This document shows positions 36,480-42,162 of a DNA stretch of 42,162 nt, in pieces; positions within the stretch are counted from its first letter, which is position 1; every line of letters begins with the position of its first letter. The stretch comes from Cyanobacteria bacterium RU_5_0 (GTDB lineage Bacteria; Cyanobacteriota; Cyanobacteriia; Elainellales; Elainellaceae): NCBI GenBank assembly GCA_012033255.1, contig JAAUSF010000033.1, positions 1 to 42,162 on the forward strand. Reading direction: 5' to 3'. Below the pieces are notes generated by a model. That model saw only the letters and a list, made by a program, of their open reading frames with translations, ran no database searches and was not told where the DNA came from. The position numbers and the translations under genes are program-made.

Positions 36480-37187
36480 ATGCCAGCACAGCTACTACTG
36501 GTGGATGATGAGCCGGGATTGTGTGAGGCGGTTAAAGCCTACTTGCAAGAAGATGGATATCAGGTTCAGGTAGCAAGCAGCGCCAACGAAGGGTGGGAGC
36601 TTGTTTGTCACAATACCCCTGATTTGGTGATTACGGATATTATGATGCCTCAGATAGATGGCTACCAGTTTCTCAGACAGTTACGGGACGATCCCCGCTT
36701 TAAGATGCTACCTGTCGTTTTTCTGACGGCCAAAGGAATGAGGGGCGATCGGATTCAGGGCTACCAAGCAGGCTGTGACGCCTATCTATCTAAACCGTTC
36801 AGCCCAGAGGAATTAGTGGCGATCGTCGAAAATTTGCTAAAGCGCCGTGGGGGACTCGTGCAATCGTCAGGGAGCGGTGAAAATGGAGTGACCCTAACGG
36901 CACTGGATGAGCGAATTCGTCGTCTTGAGAAGCTGCTGGAAGGATTTTTGGCAGGTGGGAGGGTGATCGTCGCTGCGCCTGCCCCCATCAAGTTAACCCT
37001 AACGCCCAGAGAAAAAGATGTTCTGAACCTAGTTGCTGCCGGATTGATGAATAAAGAGATTGCTAGCCGCTTGAAGACCAGTGTTCGGAATGTAGAGAAA
37101 TATGTTAGTCGGTTGTTTGACCGAACAGGTACCAGTAGCCGGACTGAGCTAGTTCGCTTTGCGCTTGAGCATGGCTTAACAAAATGA
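36480..37187 (+). CDS. NarL/LuxR-type response regulator
   Basis: This 235-residue protein has a receiver domain (acidic DDE at 9-11, phospho-Asp53 in VITDIMMPQIDGYQF, Thr in VVFLTAKG, Lys in YLSKPFSPEEL) and a C-terminal LuxR helix-turn-helix (LTPREKDVLNLVAAGLMNKEIASRL...SVRNVEKYVSRLFDRTGTSSRTELVRFALEHGL). The long linker with a GVTLTALDERIRRLEKLLEGFL coiled coil and the YQAGCDAYLSKPFSPEEL receiver resemble the cyanobacterial/plastid Ycf29 (Rre1) group, but I am not certain it is the orthologue. No sensor kinase is adjacent. It should regulate transcription. Confidence 0.9.
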   Translation: MPAQLLLVDDEPGLCEAVKAYLQEDGYQVQVASSANEGWELVCHNTPDLVITDIMMPQIDGYQFLRQLRDDPRFKMLPVVFLTAKGMRGDRIQGYQAGCDAYLSKPFSPEELVAIVENLLKRRGGLVQSSGSGENGVTLTALDERIRRLEKLLEGFLAGGRVIVAAPAPIKLTLTPREKDVLNLVAAGLMNKEIASRLKTSVRNVEKYVSRLFDRTGTSSRTELVRFALEHGLTK

Positions 37188-37261
37188 ATGAGTGGACGGG
37201 CAAAATGCCCATTCCACACTCAATTAGACGGAGGCTATTGACTTTAGCTTCGAGATAAACT

Positions 37262-37471
37262 TTACTGACCCGTCGATCGATTCTTGAAATTAGAGCGGAA
37301 GCGCCGCTTCCGTCTTCTAGCGATCGCCTTGCGCTTTTCTTTCTCTAATGGTGTTTCAAAGTGACGATGTTTCCTGAGATCCGCAAGGATCTCGGCTCTG
37401 GAAACCTGGCGCTTAAATCGACGCAGAGCGGATTCAATCCCCTCATTTTCTCCTAAAATCACTTGGGTCAT
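37262..37471 (-). CDS. rpsU: 30S ribosomal protein S21
   Basis: This 69-residue basic protein has the S21 pattern [53 protein letters not shown]. It sits in the small ribosomal subunit near the mRNA exit and helps start translation. It begins 17 bases after the stop of the RRM protein gene, the classical cyanobacterial rbp-rpsU pair, which is known to be induced by cold in some strains. The imperfect hairpin at 37190-37220 (GGGCAAAATGCCC core) lies between it and the convergent regulator gene. Confidence 0.97.
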   Translation of the reverse strand: MTQVILGENEGIESALRRFKRQVSRAEILADLRKHRHFETPLEKEKRKAIARRRKRRFRSNFKNRSTGQ

Positions 37472-37488
37472 GAAGAATAATCCTCCCC

Positions 37489-37785
37489 CTAATAACGGCG
37501 ATTGTTACGCTGACCACCCCATCCACCGGACGATCGCTTGTCCTCGCGGGGTCTTGCTTTATTGACTTTCAAATCGCGCCCCATCCACTCAGCCCCGTCT
37601 AGCGCCTCAATTGCCGCCGCTTCTTCATCGTCTGAAGACATTTCTACAAAACCAAAACCTCGTGTCCGTCCTGTTTCACGATCAACCGGAAGCTGAACCC
37701 GCTTAACAGTGCCATATTCAGCAAAGATCGCTGCAAGATCGTCTTCAGCAACCTCATAGGATAGGTTGCCCACGTAAATCGACAT
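37489..37785 (-). CDS. rbp: RRM-type RNA-binding protein
   Basis: This 98-residue protein has one RNA recognition motif: RNP2 IYVGNLSY at residues 3-10 and RNP1 RGFGFVEM at 42-49. A short Gly-rich tail ([14 protein letters not shown]) follows. Cyanobacterial Rbp proteins bind RNA and rise in the cold; some help localise photosynthesis mRNAs. GGAGGA lies close before the ATG. It is followed by rpsU in one operon. The symbol is generic because several rbp paralogues exist in a genome. Confidence 0.96.
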   Translation of the reverse strand: MSIYVGNLSYEVAEDDLAAIFAEYGTVKRVQLPVDRETGRTRGFGFVEMSSDDEEAAAIEALDGAEWMGRDLKVNKARPREDKRSSGGWGGQRNNRRY

Positions 37786-37939
37786 TAATCGTCCTCCGAA
37801 TCGAGTTAAACAGCGTAGCGTAGAGATTGAGATTCGGAGCAGTGCCTAATCTAAATGAAGAGACAAACTTGTTTGACCGAACTAATTCTCGCTCACTAAC
37901 CTTAACACAGGCTCAGTTGCATTGCACCAACTTTTAAAT

Positions 37940-39172
37940 CTAGAACACCGTGCCATCGCTGATGATCTGAATCGGTGGAACTCCGCCAGGTCTAAGTTCT
38001 GCGGCGATCGCCCGACCTGCTGCCCAGGTTCCTCCTTCTAGCACCTTTGCAAGCGGCAATTCATCTTCAGTAAAGCCAAGTTTCTGGCGAATCGTTGCTG
38101 CAATCCGATCGAGCAACACAACAGTCAGTGCCCGCCACTCAACAATGACTTCTGAGCGAGGAAGGTGGGCTTCACGGATCACCTGTTCATGCTTCGCCCA
38201 TAATAATCCTAAATCGATGCACAAACCGCCATTCCGATATTCCGATAATCCTGTCAATTCATTTAAATGAGTGATCTGTAATCCAAGTTCTTGTAAAGGT
38301 TCTAACAACGAATAGGTTAACCATTGAAAAAGCTTATGAAGTGGAACCAACTGTGAACCAATCTCGTGGTTTGGCAGAGCCGTATGCATCCAAACATCTC
38401 CCAAATTAGTGTTGGCGATCGTCACCCGCCCCGACCAAATTTCGCTGAAGCCTCGCACCACCGCCGAAAAAACCGTGTGAGCGCGTAGCGGGTTGCCATT
38501 GGCTTGTTGTAATAGATAATCCACCAAGTGACCTAACCGAGGAGAACGATCGCCAAACAACACCGGAGAATCATGCAACACTTGCCCCAATCGCTGCATC
38601 AACTGCAACCGCCCTTCAACCCCCACCAGCGGATTTTCTTCACTCACCTGAAATCCTTCAGATAAAACCGATTCTGTTATCTGCTGAAGCCCATCTGCAT
38701 TTGCCTGCAAAGGATAACTTGGATCACTAGAAAATCCACCTTGCAGAAATAAATGAAAACTAGCCACTGCCAATCCCTCAGACCGCCAAAAAGCCTTTCC
38801 TGTAGTTGGCTCTATATACCGCCATGCGGCTCCTGCTCCTGCATCAAGTAACACACTTGTGATCGCCAAATCAAACTTCGATCGAGCTTGCTCTAGAGCC
38901 TCCAGATGAACAAGTTTTTGATTCAGTTGTGCCAACCGATCGATCCCACCCGCTTCAAAATGTCGCCATCGACTATGAAACGGAATTCGCAAATCCGGAT
39001 ATGCCTTCTGCATCACCTGAATCACATATTCAGCCACCCGATCGAGCTTTCCCAGATCACAACTAAAATGCTCTAGCTTACCCTGACATGCCAACTCAAA
39101 CAACCGCCCACAGCGATCGCGAATCGCTTGAGTCGATCGCAAATACGCAATTATCTCTCCTTCATCCTTCAT
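37940..39172 (-). CDS. URC4/urg3 family protein (DUF1688), uracil catabolism
   Basis: This 410-residue protein is of the DUF1688 family. Features include the opening IIAYLRSTQAIRDRCGRLFELACQGKLEHFSCDLGKLDRVAEYV, RIPFHSRWRHFEAGGIDR, DAGAGAAWRYIEPTTGKAFWRSEGLAVASF, NPLVGVEGRLQLMQRLG and the end LPLAKVLEGGTWAAGRAIA..RPGGVPPIQIISDGTVF. In the yeast Lachancea kluyveri URC4 is required to use uracil as a nitrogen source, and mutants accumulate ribosylurea, so it probably acts after ring opening. Its exact chemistry is uncertain. It lies just downstream of uracil phosphoribosyltransferase, with a URC1-type gene divergent. The ATG at 39172 is inside a tandem repeat. Confidence 0.92.
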   Translation of the reverse strand: MKDEGEIIAYLRSTQAIRDRCGRLFELACQGKLEHFSCDLGKLDRVAEYVIQVMQKAYPDLRIPFHSRWRHFEAGGIDRLAQLNQKLVHLEALEQARSKFDLAITSVLLDAGAGAAWRYIEPTTGKAFWRSEGLAVASFHLFLQGGFSSDPSYPLQANADGLQQITESVLSEGFQVSEENPLVGVEGRLQLMQRLGQVLHDSPVLFGDRSPRLGHLVDYLLQQANGNPLRAHTVFSAVVRGFSEIWSGRVTIANTNLGDVWMHTALPNHEIGSQLVPLHKLFQWLTYSLLEPLQELGLQITHLNELTGLSEYRNGGLCIDLGLLWAKHEQVIREAHLPRSEVIVEWRALTVVLLDRIAATIRQKLGFTEDELPLAKVLEGGTWAAGRAIAAELRPGGVPPIQIISDGTVF

Positions 39173-39273
39173 TCTTCTTCATCCTTCATTCTTCTTCATC
39201 CTTCATTCTTCTTCATCCTTCATTCTTCTTCATCCTTCATTCTTCTTCATCCTTCATCCTTCATCCTTCATCC
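39161..39273. repeat. 17-bp and 7-bp tandem repeats at the URC4 start
   Basis: Five exact units of TTCATCCTTCATTCTTC (39161-39245) are followed by four heptamers TTCATCC (39246-39273). On the gene strand this reads as repeated GGATGAA/GAAGAATGAAG. The array contains the URC4 start codon (39172), and provides many ATGs and GGA-rich ribosome-site look-alikes. The 17-bp unit is not a multiple of three. Confidence 0.95.
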
Positions 39274-39296
39274 TCATAAAGTAGTTAGACAGTGCC

Positions 39297-39929
39297 CTAC
39301 TTCGTCCCATACAGCCGATCGCCTGCATCCCCCAGTCCTGGCACAATATAGCCGTGTTCGTCTAAGCCTTGATCGATCGCAGCAGTGTAAACAGGCACAT
39401 CAGGATGTTGTTCGTGAAAGTATTGCAATCCTTCAGGTGCTGCCAGGACACAGACGAACTTGATCGAAGCGGGATTGGTTTCTTTGAGGCGATCGACCGC
39501 CGCAACGGCTGAATTTCCGGTTGCCAGCATCGGATCGACCACGAGCATATCGCGATACTCCACATCTTGAGGAAGCTTGAAATAATATTCCACTGCGGTT
39601 AATGTTGTGGGTTCGCGGTATAAACCAATATGCCCAACTTTGGCAGTCGGGATCAGTTCTAGCATCCCGTCTAGCAAGCCTTGTCCCGCTCGCAAAATTG
39701 AAACAAGCACCATTTTTTTGTCGGCTAGCATGGGAGCATCCATTCGGGTGAGCGGCGTCTGGATCGTCTCATATTTTAGGGGTAAATCTCTCGTGACTTC
39801 GTAAGCGAGTAGCATTGAGATTTCTTTAAGTAGCCGTCGGAAATCTTGGGTATGCGTCTCCGCTTGGCGCATCAGTGTTAACTTATGTTGCACTAAAGGA
39901 TGTTTAATAACCGTAATGTCCGCTTTCAT
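39297..39929 (-). CDS. upp: Uracil phosphoribosyltransferase
   Basis: This protein of about 210 residues makes UMP from uracil and PRPP. The PRPP loop [32 protein letters not shown] and the C-terminal uracil-binding [16 protein letters not shown] are all present. The ATG at 39929 ([18 protein letters not shown]) is preferred over a start seven codons upstream. It is followed 125 bases later by the URC4 gene, and a URC1-type gene is divergent with a shared 146-bp upstream region. In this setting it may work as URC6, feeding UMP into ring opening, as well as in ordinary salvage. Confidence 0.96.
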   Translation of the reverse strand: MKADITVIKHPLVQHKLTLMRQAETHTQDFRRLLKEISMLLAYEVTRDLPLKYETIQTPLTRMDAPMLADKKMVLVSILRAGQGLLDGMLELIPTAKVGHIGLYREPTTLTAVEYYFKLPQDVEYRDMLVVDPMLATGNSAVAAVDRLKETNPASIKFVCVLAAPEGLQYFHEQHPDVPVYTAAIDQGLDEHGYIVPGLGDAGDRLYGTK

Positions 39930-40096
39930 GTATGCACCTTTACCGATCAAATTGGTGCGTTATGCTACCGCCAATGCACCCTGGATTAAGTTATTCAATG
40001 CAAATTCAGCACGTCGGTTTAGATGAATAAAGTGTAGAGAGAGTTTTAAGTACTAAAATACAATACCACTGCTGTACAGGGTGCAACTCTACTTGT

Positions 40097-41350
40097 ATGA
40101 TTGACCACACATCCAAGCCAAACCCGAAACATATCATCCTAACGTCTCATCAATCCAAAGGAACTGCTAGCTCAATTCAATGGGGAGCTAGTGATCCACT
40201 CGATCGCGGTCCCATCATTGGTTCACTAAGCAGCCTCAAACATCGCAATGTGATTGGGACTCACGCTGGATCATATGGCGTATACCGCGCCTTAGCCGTT
40301 GCCAGTGGTGTTCTTGATCCCAGCCACAAGGCAGATTTAACGGATACGGCTCCTCCGGTTCAAATTGGACCGCATCCTAGTTGGAGCGATCCCGACAAGA
40401 TTGTTTCGCTTGATCCGTTTGGAGCCATTGCTAGTGATGTATTTGCTGAGTTTCGCTCCGAGGGCTACGATATCTTTCCCACGATCGCCATCACTCGTGC
40501 CCGCATCAACATTCCCGAACTGAAAGATGAGATTGCTCAAGGACGGTTGACGGTTGACGGGAAGATTCTCAAGCCAGATGCCAGTTTGGTTGTCACTAAA
40601 GCGTCGATCGACCCAGTTTGGTATCTTCCAGGAATTGCGAAACGTTTAAAAATCGAAGAATGGGATTTACGGCGTGTTCTGTTCCAGCAAACGGGCAATA
40701 TGTTCCCTGAACTTGTCACCCGCCCTGATTTACATGCTTTTCTGCCGCCGATCGGCGGTACAACGGTTTACATCATTGGAGATGAACGGGCGATCGCTGA
40801 CCCAAGCCGACCGCTAGCCGTGCGAGTGCATGATGAGTGTAATGGTTCTGATGTCTTCGGCTCCGATATTTGCACCTGTCGTCCTTATCTTGTACATGGC
40901 ATTGAAGTCTGCATTCAAACCGCGCAAGCAGGGGGGGCTGGCGTGATTGTCTACTGCCGCAAGGAAGGTCGGGCACTCGGAGAAGTCACAAAGTTTTTGG
41001 TGTATAACGCCCGCAAACGTCAGGAAGGGGGCGATCGGGCTGATGCTTACTTCCTCCGGACTGAGTGCGTTGCCGGAGTGCAAGACATGCGCTTTCAAGA
41101 ACTAATGCCCGATATATTGCATTGGCTAGGGATCACCAAGATCGATCAACTCGTCTCTATGAGCAACATGAAATATAACGCCATCACGAGTGCCGGAATT
41201 GAAGTCATACAACGCATTCCCATTCCACCCGCACTCATTCCAGCAGATGCTCAAGTTGAAATTGAGGCAAAGAAAGCCTCTGGCTACTATTCTGGCGATG
41301 AAATCCTCGCTGCTGAAGAATTAACTCAGATCGTCGGGCGAGCATATTGA
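40097..41350 (+). CDS. GTP cyclohydrolase II-like protein of the URC1 type
   Basis: This 417-residue protein has an N-terminal GTP_CH_N-type domain (to about 225) and a C-terminal RibA-like domain. In the RibA part the three Zn Cys are kept (DECNGSDVFGSDICTCRPYL), and by eye alignment so are the catalytic Tyr (LVYNAR for RibA RAYALQ) and Arg (VQDMRFQ for RibA ADERDF). The block RQEGRNIGL becomes RKEGRALGEV, and the purine-recognition TNNPKK becomes SNMKYN. There is no DHBP synthase domain, so it is not the usual cyanobacterial RibBA. Together with upp and URC4 it is probably the uracil-nucleotide ring opener (URC1), by inference. Confidence 0.88.
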   Translation: MIDHTSKPNPKHIILTSHQSKGTASSIQWGASDPLDRGPIIGSLSSLKHRNVIGTHAGSYGVYRALAVASGVLDPSHKADLTDTAPPVQIGPHPSWSDPDKIVSLDPFGAIASDVFAEFRSEGYDIFPTIAITRARINIPELKDEIAQGRLTVDGKILKPDASLVVTKASIDPVWYLPGIAKRLKIEEWDLRRVLFQQTGNMFPELVTRPDLHAFLPPIGGTTVYIIGDERAIADPSRPLAVRVHDECNGSDVFGSDICTCRPYLVHGIEVCIQTAQAGGAGVIVYCRKEGRALGEVTKFLVYNARKRQEGGDRADAYFLRTECVAGVQDMRFQELMPDILHWLGITKIDQLVSMSNMKYNAITSAGIEVIQRIPIPPALIPADAQVEIEAKKASGYYSGDEILAAEELTQIVGRAY

Positions 41351-41383
41351 ATGCGATACCCGAAGGGGCATGGCATGTTCTAT

Positions 41384-41575
41384 TTAATCCTGACGGGTTG
41401 GTGTCGGCGGAGAGATCTTGAGAATAGGGAGTCGATCGCCCCGAAATATCTCTTCTGAGGCTTGACCTATGTCTCTCATCATTTCTGTCAGTGCCTTACT
41501 TCCGATTAAGACTAGCAGCATTGGTGCAGAACCTAGACTTAGCAAAATTTCAGTGGGGATCTTGGAGTTTGCCAT
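41384..41575 (-). CDS. Conserved small cyanobacterial protein with one membrane helix
   Basis: About 63 residues from the ATG at 41575 (MANSKIPTEILLSLGSAPMLLVLIGSKALTEMM...). There is one hydrophobic segment (about 8-26) followed by a polar, helix-like DIGQASEEIFRGDRLPIL tail. The pattern P-EILL-LG-AP---VL---KAL, then GQ-SEEIFRGDRLP, recurs in many cyanobacteria as an unnamed short protein. The frame continues upstream to 41629, but the shorter start fits the family. It is divergent to the partial gene at 41741. Function unknown. Confidence 0.75.
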   Translation of the reverse strand: MANSKIPTEILLSLGSAPMLLVLIGSKALTEMMRDIGQASEEIFRGDRLPILKISPPTPTRQD

Positions 41576-41740
41576 CAGTTTCGATCGATTAAAACGATCA
41601 ACAGAACTTGTACATTGAAACTGTATCACTTGTGCTAAAACATCGTTAAAATGACTGAGCCATCAGGACGGAGTGCGAGTATGCTATGTGCCTAGAAGAT
41701 CAGGCGTGTCTGAAACCTTAAAGCCATCGCCGGGGTACTA

Positions 41741-42162
41741 ATGTCCAAGTCTGTTGAGAACAATTCTCCTTCTAGTCCGGAATCCCTTTTGGGTCAATGG
41801 GTTCATCAAACCATCGATCGACAAGGCTTGCGCGTCAAATTGAAGCTTCGAGGCAATAATCTTCATATTCTCTGTCAGGGCAATTCTTGTCCTGATCAAA
41901 TTGAGCTATTCAATCGCTTGATTCCTGCTCTCAAGGAAACCGACCTCAACGCGCTCATTTCAGCCGAACATCCCCAGATTTATCAGATTCGGCTGTATGG
42001 CTGCAAGGTAGGACGCGATCATCCTGACTGGACAGCTTCCATTTATCTTAATCAACTCGATCGCCACCACAAACAACTCTGTTTATGGAACGAGGAGATG
42101 AAGAGTCAGAAAGTCAGGGAGTCTCGGAGCGACTCTCCATCCCCCCATCCCCCCATTCCCCC
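41741..42162 (+). CDS. N-terminal part of a cyanobacterial protein, cut by the window end
   Basis: An open frame from the ATG at 41741 runs without a stop to the last base (about 140 codons). It begins MSKSVENNSPSSPE, then LLGQWVHQTIDRQGLRVKLKLRGNNLHILCQGNSCPDQ, and includes IYQIRLYGCKVGRDHPDWTASIYLNQLDRH. I believe this opening is shared by several cyanobacterial proteins, but I cannot name a family from memory with confidence. After residue ~118 it enters a low-complexity stretch (ESRSDSPSPHPPIPP) coded by G-poor repeat DNA, as seen in the triple-GAF kinase and MazG. The 3' part is outside the window. Confidence 0.7.
   Translation, partial: MSKSVENNSPSSPESLLGQWVHQTIDRQGLRVKLKLRGNNLHILCQGNSCPDQIELFNRLIPALKETDLNALISAEHPQIYQIRLYGCKVGRDHPDWTASIYLNQLDRHHKQLCLWNEEMKSQKVRESRSDSPSPHPPIP

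Noticed and set aside
39088..39463. Plus-strand open frames rich in SSFILHP
   Set aside because: They are antisense to upp, URC4 and the repeat array; such peptides are a known artefact of these repeats.
40097..41350. Assignment as the riboflavin enzyme RibA or RibBA
   Set aside because: No DHBP synthase domain, altered purine-recognition block, an extra N-terminal domain and the upp/URC4 neighbours point to the URC1 type.

Overview
The window looks like a piece of a cyanobacterial chromosome. The palindrome GCGATCGC/CGATCG (HIP1) recurs throughout. There is a photosystem II assembly lipoprotein (Psb27), an RRM protein next to ribosomal protein S21, bilin-type GAF domains, a phosphoketolase, and many heptamer and other short intergenic repeats. 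The gene mix and repeats suggest a filamentous Leptolyngbya-like form, but I cannot name a genus. No intact insertion sequence, prophage or CRISPR array was seen.

Layout. 0-5 kb: a membrane protein of the TIGR02587/DUF2391 type, methionine aminopeptidase, an alpha/beta hydrolase (DUF900), a small cupredoxin and a NurA-domain nuclease. 5.2-8.3 kb: a sugar-type ABC importer operon (lipoprotein binding protein and two permeases, no ATPase) whose binding protein carries a one-base frameshift at a HIP1 site, then tRNA-Arg(CCT). 8.4-14.8 kb: a fused FHA-FHA-ABC-permease protein, a Ser/Thr kinase with an ARC6/IMS-like C-terminal domain and a penicillin-binding-type serine hydrolase. 14.9-18.7 kb: a GPH-type symporter, psb27, a DJ-1/PfpI protein and an acidic secreted protein. 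18.8-23.4 kb: a three-gene signalling operon (REC-GGDEF diguanylate cyclase, triple-GAF histidine kinase with cyanobacteriochrome residues, response regulator). 23.9-30.7 kb: proline aminopeptidase, a membrane protein, a GH10-like hydrolase, a periplasmic repeat protein and MazG. 31.3-36.2 kb: a small protein behind a CRP-like site, then phosphoketolase, a HAD phosphatase and a D-lactate-type dehydrogenase. 36.5-37.8 kb: a NarL-type regulator, rpsU and rbp. 37.9-41.4 kb: DUF1688/URC4, uracil phosphoribosyltransferase and a GTP-cyclohydrolase-II-like protein (URC1 type). 41.4-42.2 kb: a conserved small protein and a gene cut by the window end.

How the genes work together. The most interesting block is the URC4-upp-URC1 group. 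It matches the core of the yeast URC uracil-degradation route, in which uracil is first made into UMP and the ring is then opened by a GTP-cyclohydrolase-II relative. Second is the operon at 18.8-23.4 kb, which probably links light sensing to c-di-GMP. Third is the phosphoketolase/HAD/D-lactate dehydrogenase group, which fits overflow or fermentative carbon metabolism. Intergenic DNA is rich in repeats: two related MITE-like elements with terminal inverted repeats (11.15-11.40 and 30.80-31.04 kb), arrays of 28-, 64-, 17-, 11- and 7-bp units, and a perfect 38-bp palindrome.
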